Shown piece by piece: positions 22,885 through 35,639 of a stretch of 64,000 bases of DNA. Each line of letters begins with the position of its first letter. Position 1 is the first letter of the stretch. The notes beneath the pieces are model-generated. The model was not told where the DNA came from. It did not search any database and saw only the letters and a program-made list of their open reading frames with translations. Source of the DNA: Sorghum bicolor (Eukaryota > Streptophyta > Magnoliopsida > Poales > Poaceae); NCBI RefSeq assembly GCF_000003195.3, contig NC_012878.2, forward strand, positions 22,774,071 to 22,838,070. The letters are read 5' to 3'. Both the position numbers and the translations under genes were made by a program.

Positions 22885-23338
22885 TGTTGACACTTGCTAA
22901 CACCACTTGAATACTAGGTTGTCATCCCCAGCATGGCACTAGAGTGTACTATGGTATTTATACGCACATAGATAATCCTCAAGCGCACGGATACCGTTGA
23001 AGCTTTTACCCGGTTAAAGGTTTTATCGTATCCACAGGGAAACGGGAGAACCAACTACGCTCTAACTTAACCAAGATAGATAGATAGGTGTAAATAGGAA
23101 AGATGATAGAATTAAATAAGAACAATATTAGAGGTAAGATAACAATAGGTGGTAATATGGGAATAGAAAGTAGAGCAATTCTAGTATATGGGCGATGGTA
23201 GCAGAATAGAGAGGATAACTATGGTTTCTCTACTTCAAAGGGGTATGTCTATGTTTGGGACGAACCACGTGATAAGAGTACACCACAAAGGATGCTTATC
23301 CTTAGGCCGATAAACCCTACCCGTCCTGCTAACGAGAG
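22885..23338 (-). repeat. Truncated 5' LTR of element B
   Basis: Colinear with the left LTR from 16306 to about 16760 with few differences, then broken at ctaacgagagg. About 880 bp of LTR, including the promoter half, are missing. Confidence 0.85.
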
Positions 23339-23405
23339 GCCGATAAACCCTAAACCCTAAACCCTAAAGTCCACCTCTGAAGTAGAGAAACCATAGTTAT
23401 CCTCT
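23339..23405. repeat. Fold-back junction with telomere-type repeats
   Basis: After the LTR break comes a second copy of gccgataaaccc. It runs into three CCCTAAA units (23348-23368) and then two short inverted pieces of the same LTR: about 11 bp at 23368-23378, and 27 bp at 23379-23405 that reverse-complement 23210-23236. This patchwork is what templated end joining of a break would leave. Confidence 0.75.
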
Positions 23406-23476
23406 AGACTAATTGAGTCATCGGATGATGATCAAAGGGCTTAGGATTGGGTGGAGAGGTATTTCTAGTATTTGGC
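23406..23476. other. Unassigned 71 bp between B and E
   Basis: Nothing recognisable. It may be a leftover of the copia LTR into which B inserted, but no match to the left part was seen. Confidence 0.4.
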
Positions 23477-26400
23477 TGTGGCAGAACCCCCTAAGTGTTT
23501 GGGCCCACCGGCACCTGCCATTGTCCTAAGGACCTCTGACGGTGATGCCGGGAGTCCTCCCACTTTAGAAGTCCGATGAGCCTTACTGTGCGCTCATTCC
23601 ACTGCTACCTGTGGCGTACCAAGCTGACTCGTCCTGACCACTGATAATGGTCAAACAACGAGAACTGTTTCTTCTCGCCCTTACAGGATAGCAAGTGGCC
23701 ACCTTAACACCAGGATCATTCGTTGCGAAGATAAAGCAGTAACTCAACGACACAAGACCAAAATAGTATTTCAGAGTGAAACAGCGGAAGTATTACATAA
23801 CTTAATTTACAAAAGGAGTCCTTCCAAATAGTAGAGTGTTATTACAAGCCTGGTCCAGCGGAGCAACTGAAACTTTAGTATAGACAGAACAAAATTACAG
23901 ACCCTGCCCATGGGTCACGCTCACTCTTCTTCGTCGTCAACCTCGACGACGGTCACACAACAGGGTCCGAAACAAGTCGGCTCCTGAGCTTCACCTGCAA
24001 CAGGGGTATTGAAACCCTGAGTACGGGAGTACTCAACAAGACTTATCCGACGGGAAAAGAGGAGAATTTAGGGATGCAGGCTTAAGGTAGACAAGGGGTG
24101 GCTGAGCAAGGAGCCAAAGTGTTTTGCGGAAAAGCTTACTAGCAGTACATCCTTAATTTCAAGTTTTACCCTGAATTCCTCCCTCGCAGAGGCAGAAGAA
24201 TTCGAGGATGGTCTAACTAGTTGTTCCCCACAGACGAATCCGTGAGTTCCTAACCCTATCATTAAGTATTATTTATTGATGGTCATAGCTTCATGTCGCT
24301 ATGAGTCCGGGAATTGGGATCCGAACCTCATGAGACACTTTCCCTTTTCTCATTTTATCACTTAGTTGCATATTTAACTACGATGAGGGTCGAAGGAATT
24401 GAGTCTCCCAATCGGGGAGCAACGACGATTCGAATCGCTTAGCAATCCAGCTGGAGTTCCTAACCACCCGACATATGTAGAACCAAATCTTGCATATATC
24501 GACCCAAATCCAGCTCTCCCCAAATTTGACCAGGTTCGCGGCACCCGAGAGCACCGTACTCCACCATCCTACAGCCGATCTAGATGTTTTCCGGTCATCT
24601 CAGATCCGTAAGGTGGGTACACACTACTCTCGCCATCTTTCCACTCCCAGTGCGCGAGTAGCTGTTCGCGTCGAGGGATCACAAGACTGGGCTTGCCGAG
24701 GGCAAGTGGCTAGTACTATATATTCTCAACCCAGCAGGCCATCAACGGAACGGTCCTTAATCGACACAGTTGGAGACACTACTTTAAGACTCCATTCTTA
24801 AAGCAAGTCCACCGACCGGTCTCAAATTGAAACCTCATTGATCATAAGTGTATCCCACAACAACCCTTCAAACTTTCTTGTTTAAAAACCTATCTAGTAG
24901 CAGGGCTAAGCATCGCTACGCAGTTTCAAAATAAAACAGGTGTCAAGGACAGGATAACAGATATCAAGGTAGTAAATGCAGCAAGTAGGTTAACCCAATT
25001 CTCAACTACCTAATGCAGCATTTTCAATTCATAAGTGATAAAAGATTTAAAACATCCAAGGAGGGGTTAATGCATCCGGGGCTTGCCTTGGTTGCAGGGC
25101 AGAGAGGGACCCTCGGAGACTTCCCAAGTCTCGGATCTGACTTCCTCGAACGGAGCACCGACCTCAGGGTTCGGTTCAACGGGCGCTCCTTCGGTCACGG
25201 ACACTATACGCAAAATGATGAATGCTCATGATATGCGTATGGCAATTATGCAAGATAGACCGAATTAAGTACGATTTGCTTATTTAATGCAATACAGAAT
25301 TGTCACTAAATAAAGTTATTTAATAACTTAATATTTTTACCAAGAGGTTGCATCTGTAAACTAAGACTTTACTTAATTCATAATTATCTTAAATTAACTA
25401 ATTATTAAACCTATTTATCTTAATTAATTTTTAATTAATTACTAATGACAGTAATTAAGCATTAAGGCTAAACAATAATTAAATGCCAAAGGTCATTAGG
25501 GTTAATGACCTCAGGTCATCACACAATCCCAAAATCACTCAACTCTAATTATGAGGATTTAAATAATCACTATTTAAATATTTTGGAATGATTAATTAAA
25601 TACTAAATAAGGGTTTATTAACATTTTAACCAAACCTTATCCAAATGCCACCAAATTTTAGGTGGAGCCAGAGAATAATATTCAGAGGCTCCCCACAATT
25701 TTTGGTGATTTTTGGACATACAAATAAATTATTAAAATTCCTAGAAGTTTTATTCATTAATTAAAAAGCCAATTTTTATGGACAGGCAAACTATCAAGGA
25801 AATAGACTCTAACATTTTTCCTATGCTCTTTATATTATCTGGAACCTATACAAAAAGTTTCACTATTTTTGGATCACTACACAGTTTATCACATAATTTC
25901 AAACATCAATCAATTTTAATCAAAAAGGAAAAAGAAAAGCAACACTGCTGCGCAGGCGGCCCACTGGGGCACGGCCCAAGTCGGCCTGGGAGCGATCTCC
26001 CGCGCGGACTGCGCGCGCCGCGGCCCACAACCGCGCTGCGCAGGCGGCCCACCGGTTCGGCCCACACCCGCGCCGCGCGCGTCGCTCCTCCTCTCACGTG
26101 GACACTGACGAGCGGGCCCCGCTCGTCAGTTCCATCTCCCTCGCACCCGGCGGCCTTGCCGCGCTCCCGGTCGCCGCTGGCGAGGTTCAAGCCCCACACC
26201 ACGGTGCGCATCAGTTGCGCTTCGACCTTGCGACCCCATAGATACAACTCGAGGACACTCTACCGTTCTCCTCCTTCCTCGGCCACGCGAATGGCGGGCG
26301 GCCACCCTGGCCGGCCGTAGACCGGTCCTCGGGGCTTGGTAGAGCACAAGCCAACAGGTTCGGGAGGGCCAGGAAGGGATGGGGATCATGGTGCTCACAC

Positions 26401-27779
26401 CACCACGGCGGAAGACACAACCGAGAAGCTTGGCGACGGTGGCCGTGCAGTCGGGCGGCGCCCCGGCTCCGGTGAGGTCGTCTCGGTGGCCCTGTTCACG
26501 TCCAAGGAGGGAAAACGAGCGCATGAGCACCGGGGAAACAAGAAGAGCTCGAAACGACCGCCTTCAAGGTGTGGTACCGACTGGAGCAGCGTGTCCACGT
26601 GAAGGATCCCTCGGCGGCGACCCTGGCCGGAGTTGGAGAAGAGCGGGTCGGGAAAGGGCTCTGGTGGGTTAGCGCTTGCGCTTGGGGGCGCAATCGGTGG
26701 CTGGGCTCAAGGCGAAGTCGCTGGGGTGCTCACCTCGCGTGGAAAGGCAACGAGGAGGACGAATTTTGGCGGCAGATGGTGGTGGTCGGCGGCGAGGTTC
26801 AAAGGAAGGAAAAGAAACACTCCGGCCGTCCGGGGCTTTATCCAAGCGGCGGAGCAGGGGATGTGGATGAGGCCGTCCGCGCGGAGCACTGCAGCAAGCA
26901 GCTGCGTGGCCGGTGCGTGGCAGCGCGCGCGAGAGCGGCGCCTGCCCGCCCTGCAACCGGGGTGGACGAGCTCGTGATCCCCTGGATCACTGTAGCTCCC
27001 CCTTATCTCCTCTCTTTTGTCCCCTTGCGAAAATCAGCCAAACTTGAACTAAACTCCAAATTCCACCAAAACAAAAATTGTGCCAAATTTCATAAGCTAC
27101 AAAACATATTTAAGAGTCCAGAACTAATTTTGAGTGTAACAAGGTGAATTTGGCCAAACAGTTTGAAAATCAAACTCAAATCAAAGAAATTCCAAATTTT
27201 TGAATTGGGGAAAAACAGAATTTCCAAAATTACTTTTGATTTTGTATAATAACTTGAAAAACTCCCAACATGAAAGTTGCTCAACTTTTTGTGCTCTACA
27301 ACTTTCATGTTGACCACTTTTCAAAATTCCAAAGGGATTTTGAATTGGGGGTTTAAGTTGGAAAAGGGGACACTTTCTGGAAATCTGTATTTTCAAAATT
27401 ACTTTGAATTTTGTATTGAAACTTTAAAAACTCAAAACACCAAAGTTGTACATCTTGCCAGGATCTACAACTTTGCTTTTGAACTCAACCTCAAATTTTG
27501 CTTAGTTTTTGAATTACACAAAAGGGGGCAGTTCTAGGGTTCAAAAAAAAATCAGGGTTTTTCCCCCCCTTAGCTCTTCGGAAATCTTTCACCCTAGGGT
27601 TTTAGCATCCAACACAAGCATCCAAACACAATGTAAGCACACTTTAATTCCCTAAGCACAAGCACTCAAAGTAAACTTATTTTAAATTGATGCATACTAA
27701 TGTGCTTTAACAATTATGCTTTGCAATGCTTATGATGACATGATCCGTTTTTAGTAACCGTAACATCGGGGATGTTACA
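23477..27779 (-). repeat. 3' LTR of element E, left copy
   Basis: On the plus strand it runs from TGTGGCAGAACCCCC to GGGGATGTTACA. A GC-rich island lies at about 25940-26990. The palindrome CGATTCGAATCG is at 24426-24437 and the hairpin GAGTAC-GGGA-GTACTC at 24019-24034. It is close to identical to 31135-35435 over most of its length, but a patch at about 25250-25915 is clearly more diverged. Confidence 0.9.
25067..25203 (-). CDS. Proline/glutamate-rich short reading frame in LTR E (left)
   Basis: Read on the minus strand after a TATAG that could be a splice acceptor, the frame is rich in Glu, Pro and Val and ends with GKPRMH and TAA. No ATG lies in frame before a stop, so it would need splicing to be translated. 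It is comparable to 5122-5309 and 38586-38737. The function is unknown. Confidence 0.3.
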
Positions 27780-27983
27780 GCCCTTCCCCCTTAAAGAAAT
27801 CTCGTCCCCGAGATTTAGAACCTTAGGGTAAGTAATGGAAAAGGAAATTTGTCAAAACTCTTTCATCTTCAACTTTTCCATAAGGCAAGGAATTGGGGAA
27901 AATACTTCATTATATGCATATATGTACATTAAGTACATGGCTTTGGTAACTCTTTTTCTTCACTGGAGTACATTCTCTGATTA

Positions 27984-30761
27984 TCATGTGCTATCCTGAA
28001 GGGAAGCATGGAATTCAGGAAAATTCTCTAACAAGTAATCTTCAGATTCCCAGGTAGCTTCTTCTTCAGAATGCTGGCTCCATTGTACTTTATACCATTT
28101 AGTGGTTGTCCTTCGAGTAACTCTAGCTTTTTGATCCAGTACTCGGATAGGATATTCCGAATAAGTTAGATCTGGTTCAAGCTTTACATCTTCAATATCT
28201 TGAACTCGATCCGGTACCCGAAGACACTTTTTCAGTTGAGACACATGGAACACATTATGTACCCCGGATAATTGTTCGGGCAGTTTAAGGCGGTAAGCGA
28301 CTTGTCCACATCGGTCAATAATTGGAAATGGACCAATGTAACGAGGTGCTAACTTGCCTTTAACACCAAAACGATTTACTCCTTTCATTGGGGATACTTT
28401 CAAATATACATGATCACCTTTGGCGAACTTCAATGGTCGACGTCTTTTATCAGCGTAACTTTTCTGTCGGGACTGAGCAATTTTCAAATTATTTTGGATT
28501 TGTTTCACTTTGTTCTCAGTCTCTTTCACTAAGTCAACTCCGAAAAACCATCTTTCTCCAGGTTCTGACCAGTGTAACGGAGTTCGACATCGGCGACCAT
28601 ACAGTGCCTCAAAGGGAGCCATTTTGATACTCTCCTGATAGCTATTATTGTAGGAAAATTCTGCTAGAGGCAAGCAGTCATCCCACTTATCTGGAAAATT
28701 CAGGGCACAAGATCTTAATAGATCTTCCAGGGTTTGATTTACCCTTTCAGTTTGCCCACCAGTTTGAGGGTGGTAGGCTGTGCTGTATAAAAGTTTAGTG
28801 CCCAGGGACTCATGTAAACATTTCCAGAATTGGGAGACAAATTGTGTGCCTCTATCTGACACTATTGTCTTTGGCACTCCATGCAGACTTAGGATACGGT
28901 CGAAATAAATCTTAGCATAGGTGGAGGCAGGATATAATAACTTTACCGGCAGAAAATGTGCTGTTTTGGTGAGACGATCTACTATGACCCAAATGGAATC
29001 AAAGCCCTTGGCCGTCTTGGGCAATCCTACTATGAAATCCATACTTATGTCATCCCATTTCCATGCGGGGATAGGCAAAGGTTATAACTCCCCAGCGGAC
29101 TTGAGATGAATGGCTTTGACTTTTCGACAGGTGTCACACTGGGCCACATAGCGAGCTATTTCTATCTTCATTTTTGTCCACCAAAACCTTTGCTTCAGGT
29201 CCTGATACATCTTATTGCTTCCCGGATGAATAGAATACCTCGTGGTATGAGCTTCATCTAGGATTTGCTGACGTAACTCAGGTACCTTTGGAACCACTAA
29301 CCGGTTCTTGAACCAGATTACTCCCGCCTCATCCACCTTAAAGTCTGTGAGTGCTCTATTAGAAATCTTCTCTTTAAGATGTCTCATGCCTTTGTTTTCT
29401 TTTTGTGCCTTTATGATTTGAGCCTCGAGATTGAAATCAATCTTTAAATTGGAAAGGCTTCCTTGGGAAATCATTTCTATTCCCAAGTTCTCTAGCTCTT
29501 GGCATAAAGTTATATCCCTAGGCTTCACTGTTAAGCAATTACAGTGAGCCTTACGACTGAGGGCATCCGCTACTACATTTGCCTTGCCAGGGTGATAATG
29601 CACCTCAAGGTCGTAATCTTTAATTAGTTCTAGCCACCTTCGCTGGCGCATATTAAGCTCAGCTTGAGTAAAGATATACTTCAAGCTTTTGTGATCTGTA
29701 TATAGATGACACGTGTTTCCCAACAAATAATGACGCCAGATCTTCAATGCATGTACCACGGCGGCTAGTTCGAGATCATGGGTCGGGTAATTCTCTTCAT
29801 GAGGTTTGAGTTGTCTGGAAGCATATGCAATTACGCGACCCTCCTGCATCAGCACACAGCCTAACCCGATTCCTGATGCGTCACAATATACATCAAAGGG
29901 TTTTTCAATATCTGGCTGGGCTAAGACAGGTGCAGTTGTCAACAACCTTTTCAGAGTCTGAAAAGCTTGCTCACATTGGGGTGACCAAACAAATTTTGTT
30001 TGACTTTTGAGCAAGGTTGTGATTGGTTTGGCGACTCTGGAAAAGTCCGGGATAAAACGACGGTAATATCCCGCCATGCCCAGAAAACTACGGACCTCAT
30101 GTACCGTAGTCGGGGGTTTCCAATTCAACACATCTTCTACCTTGCCTGGGTCTACAGCGACTCCTTCCGCTGATAATACATGACCCAGGAAATGAACCTT
30201 GTCCAGCCAGAACTCACATTTGCTGAATTTGGCATATAGCTGGTGCTCCCTAAGACGGGTCAGTACGATTCTCAAGTGTTCAGCATGCTCCTTCTTAGTT
30301 TTGAAGTAAATCAAGATGTCATCGATAAAGACGACCACAAATTTGTCTAGTTCTGGCATGAAGACAGAGTTCATCAAGTACATAAAATGGGCCGGTGCGT
30401 TAGTCAACCCAAAAGACATTACCAAGTATTCATACAGCCCGTAACGGGTTGTGAAAGCAGTCTTGGGCACATCTTCCGGCCTAATTTTAATTTGGTGGTA
30501 CCCTGATCTCAAATCAATTTTTGAGAACACTTTGGCCCCAGCTAGCTGGTCGAACAATAAGTCAATGCGGGGCAATGGGTACTTGTTCTTAATCGTCACC
30601 TCATTTAGAGGACGATAGTCGACACACAGCCTTAATGTCTGATCTTTCTTCTTCACAAACAAGGCTGGGCAACCCCATGGAGAAGAACTGGGCTGAATAA
30701 AACCCTTCTGCAACAACTCTTGTAATTGGGCTTTTAATTCGGCCAGCTCTTTCGGTGCCAT
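27984..30761 (-). pseudogene. Chromovirus pol of E (left interior): RT to chromodomain, gag-less
   Basis: RT starts at 30761 with MAPKELAEL, the middle of a normal polyprotein, and has FIDD near 30320. RNase H spans about 29520-29900, and the HHCC finger about 29125-29240. The DDE core follows, with MDF, SDRG and the QTER glutamate between about 29050 and 28740. A chromodomain is near 28050-28120. The only break is a TAA at 29082-29084, which the second copy lacks. Upstream of RT there is no gag or protease, only about 360 bp to the primer site, so the N-terminal half of the polyprotein is deleted. Confidence 0.9.
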
Positions 30762-31120
30762 TCTGTAGAGGGTAAGTTTAGATTAGTAAGAGAGACCTTA
30801 AAGGTTAGCAAGAATAGGATTGATTCTATTCACCCAACCCAAACAAGGAGGAAGGAACTTAACCAGTTAATACATTATGATGCATGCACGAACTTACGAT
30901 TCCTACTAACAATTCATAACGATAATACTTTAAACTTTTACAACATAGGGCAATACTTTAGGTTGCTCCTCCAAACCACTTCAAAAATTCTAAGAAAGCC
31001 TATAGACAGGGGTAGATTAGGACTAAGCACTTGGACTCAAAATAGGCAGGTTCATAGTATTAGTTCCAAACGAATTTTTGAAGTTTTTCAAAAGGTTCAG
31101 CAGTCATCTTAGCAACGAAT
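30762..31120 (-). other. Leader of element E next to a deletion
   Basis: No gene. The stretch joins the 5' leader directly to RT; the few codons before the RT methionine still fit the RT frame, so the deletion junction lies close to 30765. Gag, protease and the first residues of RT are missing. Confidence 0.7.
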
Positions 31121-31132
31121 GCTCTGATACCA
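31121..31132 (-). other. Primer-binding site of E, tRNA-iMet type
   Basis: The minus strand reads TGGTATCAGAGC, the standard 12-nt complement of initiator tRNA-Met, two bases inside the LTR at 31135. Confidence 0.92.
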
Positions 31133-31134
31133 GC

Positions 31135-34100
31135 TGTGGCAGAACCCCCTAAGTGTTTGGGCCCACCGGCACCTGCCATTGTCCTAAGGACCTCTGACGG
31201 TGATGCCGGGAGTCCTCCCACTTTAGAAGTCCGATGAGCCTTACTGTGCGCTCATTCCACTGCTACCTGTGGCGTACCAAGCTGACTCGTCCTGACCACT
31301 GATAATGGTCAAACAACGAGAACTGTTTCTTCTCGCCCTTACAGGATAGCAAGTGGCCACCTTAACACCAGGATCATTCGTTGCGAAGATAAAGCAGTAA
31401 CTCAACAACACAAGACCAAAATAGTATTTCAGAGTGAAACAGCGGAAGTATTACATAACTTAATTTACAAAAGGAGTCCTTCCAAATAGTAGAGTGTTAT
31501 TACAAGCCTGGTCCAGCGGAGCAACTGAAACTTTAGTATAGACAGAACAAAATTACAGACCCTGCCCATGGGTCACGCTCACTCTTCTTCGTCGTCAACC
31601 TCGACGACGGTCACACAACAGGGTCCGAAACAAGTCGGCTCCTGAGCTTCACCTGCAACAGGGGTATTGAAACCCTGAGTACGGGAGTACTCAACAAGAC
31701 TTATCCGACGGGAAAAGAGGAGAATTTAGGGATGCAGGCTTAAGGTAGACAAGGGGTGGCTGAGCAAGGAGCCAAAGTGTTTTGCGGAAAAGCTTACTAG
31801 CAGTACATCCTTAATTTCAAGTTTTACCCTGAATTCCTCCCTCGCAGAGGCAGAAGAATTCGAGGATGGTCTAACTAGTTGTTCCCCACAGACGAATCCG
31901 TGAGTTCCTAACCCTATCATTAAGTATTATTTATTGATGGTCATAGCTTCATGTCGCTATGAGTCCGGGAATTGGGATCCGAACCTCATGAGACACTTTC
32001 CCTTTTCTCATTTTATCACTTAGTTGCATATTTAACTACGATGAGGGTCGAAGGAATTGAGTCTCCCAATCGGGGAGCAACGACGATTCGAATCGCTTAG
32101 CAATCCAGCTGGAGTTCCTAACCACCCGACATATGTAGAACCAAATCTTGCATATATCGACCCAAATCCAGCTCTCCCCAAATTTGACCAGGTTCGCGGC
32201 ACCCGAGAGCACCGTACTCCACCATCCTACAGCCGATCTAGATGTTTTCCGGTCATCTCAGATCCGTAAGGTGGGTACACACTACTCTCGCCATCTTTCC
32301 ACTCCCAGTGCGCGAGTAGCTGTTCGCGTCGAGGGATCACAAGACTGGGCTTGCCGAGGGCAAGTGGCTAGTACTATATATTCTCAACCCAGCAGGCCAT
32401 CAACGGAACGGTCCTTAATCGACACAGTTGGAGACACTACTTTAAGACTCCATTCTTAAAGCAAGTCCACCGACCGGTCTCAAATTGAAACCTCATTGAT
32501 CATAAGTGTATCCCACAACAACCCTTCAAACTTTCTTGTTTGAAAACCTATCTAGTAGCAGGGCTAAGCATCGCTACGCAGTTTTAAAATAAAACAGGTG
32601 TCAAGGACAGGATATAGATATCGAGGTAGTAAATGCAGCAAGTAGGTTAACCCAATTCTCAACTACTTAATGCAGCATTTTCAATTCATAAGTGATAAAA
32701 GATTTAAAATATCCAAGGAGGGGTTAATGCATCCGGGGCTTGCCTTGGTTGCAGGGCAGAGAGGGACCCTCGGAGACTTCCCAAGTCTCGGATCCGACTT
32801 CCTCGAACGGAGCACCGACCTCAGGGTTCGGTTCAACGGGCGCTCCTTCGGTCACGGATACTATACGCAAAATGATGAATGCTTATGATATGCGTATGGC
32901 AATTATGCAAGATGGACCGAATTAAGTACGATTTGCCTATTTAATGCAATACAGAATTGTCACTAAATAAAGTTGTTTAATAACTTAATATTTTTACCCA
33001 AGAGGTTTCATCTGTAAACTAAGACTTTACTTAATTCATAATTATCTTACATTAAGTAATTATTAAACCTATTTACCTTAATTAATTCTTAACTAATTAC
33101 TAATGACAGTAATTAAGCATTAAGGCTAAATAATAATTAAATGCCAAAGGTCATTAGGGTTAATGACCTCAGGTCATCACACAATCCCAAAATCACTCAA
33201 CCCTAATTATGAGGATTTAAATAATCACTATTTAATTATTTTGGAATTATTATTTAAGTACTAAATAAGGGTTTATTAGTATTCTAATCAAACATTATCC
33301 AAATGTCATCAAATTTTGTGTGGAGCCAGGGAATAATATTCAGAGGCTCCCCACAATTTTTGGTGATTTTTGGACATACAATTAAATTATTAAAACTTAT
33401 ACAAGTTTTATTTGCTAATTAAAAGGGCAAATTTTTACAGACATGTAAACTACCAGAAAACAGAATTTAATATTTTTCCTGTGTTCTACTTACTTCAGAG
33501 AGCCTACACAAAAACTTTCTTCATTATTGGATTAGCACAAGATTTATTACACAATTTCAAACATCAAGTAATTTTAATCAAAAAGGAAAAGAAAAGCAAC
33601 ACTGTGCGCAGGCGGCCCACGGGGGCACGGCCCAAGTCGGCCTGGGAGCGATCTCCCGCGCGGACTGCGCGCGCCGCGGCCCACAACCGCGCTGCGCAGG
33701 CGGCCCACCGGTTCGGCCCACACCCGCGCCGCGCGCGTCGCTCCTCCTCTCACGTGGACACTGACGAGCGGGCCCCGCTCGTCAGTTCCATCTCCCTCGC
33801 ACCCGGCGGCCTTGCCGCGCTCCCGGTCGCCGCTGGCGAGGTTCAAGCCCCACACCACGGTGCGCATCAGTTGCGCTTCGACCTTGCGACCCCATAGATA
33901 CAACTCGAGGACACTCTACCGTTCTCCTCCTTCCTCGGCCACGCGAATGGCGGGCGGCCACCCTGGCCGGCCGTAGACCGGTCCTCGGGGCTTGGTAGAG
34001 CACAAGCCAACAGGTTCGGGAGGGCCAGGAAGGGATGGGGATCATGGTGCTCACACCACCACGGCGGAAGACACAACCGAGAAGCTTGGCGACGGTGGCC

Positions 34101-35435
34101 GTGCAGTCGGGCGGCGCCCCGGCTCCGGTGAGGTCGTCTCGGTGGCCCTGTTCACGTCCAAGGAGGGAAAACGAGCGCATGAGCACCGGGGAAACAAGAA
34201 GAGCTCGAAACGACCGCCTTCAAGGCGTGGTACCGACTGGAGCAGCGTGTCCACGTGAAGGATCCCTCGGCGGCGACCCTGGCCGGAGTTGGAGAAGAGC
34301 GGGTCGGGAAAGGGCTCTGGTGGGTTAGCGCTTGCGCTTGGGGGCGCAATCGGTGGCTGGGCTCAAGGCGAAGTCGCTGGGGTGCTCACCTCGCGTGGAA
34401 AGGCAACGAGGAGGACGAATTTTGGCGGCGGATGGTGGTGGTCGGCGGCGAGGTTCAAAGGAAGGAAAAGAAACACTCCGGCCGTCCGGGGCTTTATCCA
34501 AGCGGCGGAGCAGGGGATGTGGATGAGGCCGTCCGCGCGGAGCACTGCAGCAAGCAGCTGCGTGGCCGGTGCGTGGCAGCGCGCGCGAGAGCGGCGCCTG
34601 CCCGCCCTGCAACCGGGGTGGACGAGCTCGTGATCCCCTGGATCACTGTAGCTCCCCCTTATCTCCTCTCTTTTGTCCCCTTGCGAAAATCAGCCAAACT
34701 TGAACTAAACTCCAAATTCCACCAAAACAAAAATTGTGCCAAATTTCATAAGCTACAAAACATATTTAAGAGTCCAGAACTAATTTTGAGTGTAACAAGG
34801 TGAATTTGGCCAAACAGTTTGAAAATCAAACTCAAATCAAAGAAATTCCAAATTTTTGAATTGGGGAAAAACAGAATTTCCAAAATTACTTTTGATTTTG
34901 TATAATAACTTGAAAAACTCCCAACATGAAAGTTGCTCAACTTTTTGTGCTCTACAACTTTCATGTTGACCACTTTTCAAAATTCCAAAGGGATTTTGAA
35001 TTGGTGGTTTAAGTTGGAAAAGGGGACACTTTCTGGAAATCTGTATTTTCAAAATTACTTTGAATTTTGTATTGAAACTTTAAAAACTCAAAACACCAAA
35101 GTTGTACATCTTGCCAGGATCTACAACTTTGCTTTTGAACTCAACCTCAAATTTTGCTTAGTTTTTGAATTACACAAAAGGGGGCAGTTCTAGGGTTCAA
35201 AAAAAAATCAGGGTTTTTCCCCCCCTTAGCTCTTCGGAAATCTTTCACCCTAGGGTTTTAGCATCCAACACAAGCATCCAAACACAATGTAAGCACACTT
35301 TAATTCCCTAAGCACAAGCACTCAAAGTAAACTTATTTTAAATTGATGCATACTAATGTGCTTTAACAATTATGCTTTGCAATGCTTATGATGACATGAT
35401 CCGTTTTTAGTAACCGTAACATCGGGGATGTTACA
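31135..35435 (-). repeat. Central LTR of element E
   Basis: It has the same termini and internal landmarks as the left copy: the palindrome at 32084-32095, the hairpin at 31677-31692, and the GC island at about 33600-34640. It acts as 5' LTR for the left interior and as 3' LTR for the right interior. Confidence 0.9.
32724..32860 (-). CDS. Proline/glutamate-rich short reading frame in LTR E (central)
   Basis: Second copy of the frame at 25067-25203, again after TATAG and ending GKPRMH and TAA. The two copies differ by very few bases. The function is unknown. Confidence 0.3.
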
Positions 35436-35639
35436 GCCCTTCCCCCTTAAAGAAATCTCGTCCCCGAGATTTAGAACCTTAGGGTAAGTAATGGAAAAGG
35501 AAATTTGTCAAAACTCTTTCATCTTCAACTTTTCCATAAGGCAAGGAATTGGGGAAAATACTTCATTATATGCATATATGTACATTAAGTACATGGCTTT
35601 GGTAACTCTTTTTCTTCACTGGAGTACATTCTCTGATTA

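Larger units (their letters stand above)
16306..23405 (-). mobile_element. Element B: Athila-like gypsy element with gag only
   Basis: On the minus strand the order is 5' LTR (right, truncated), tRNA-Asp primer site, gag remnant, long non-coding interior, PPT and 3' LTR (left). No RT, RNase H or integrase can be found, so it could only move with enzymes supplied in trans. The two LTRs match closely where both exist. The right LTR is cut after about 454 bp and followed by a fold-back junction. Target-site duplication cannot be tested because that end is rearranged. Confidence 0.85.

Noticed and set aside
23344..23368. A real telomere or subtelomere
   Set aside because: Only three units, embedded between LTR fragments of one element; it is a junction scar.
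25778..27147. ORFs up to 192 codons, repeated at 33412-34803
   Set aside because: Same situation in the GC island of LTR E; present twice only because the LTR is duplicated.
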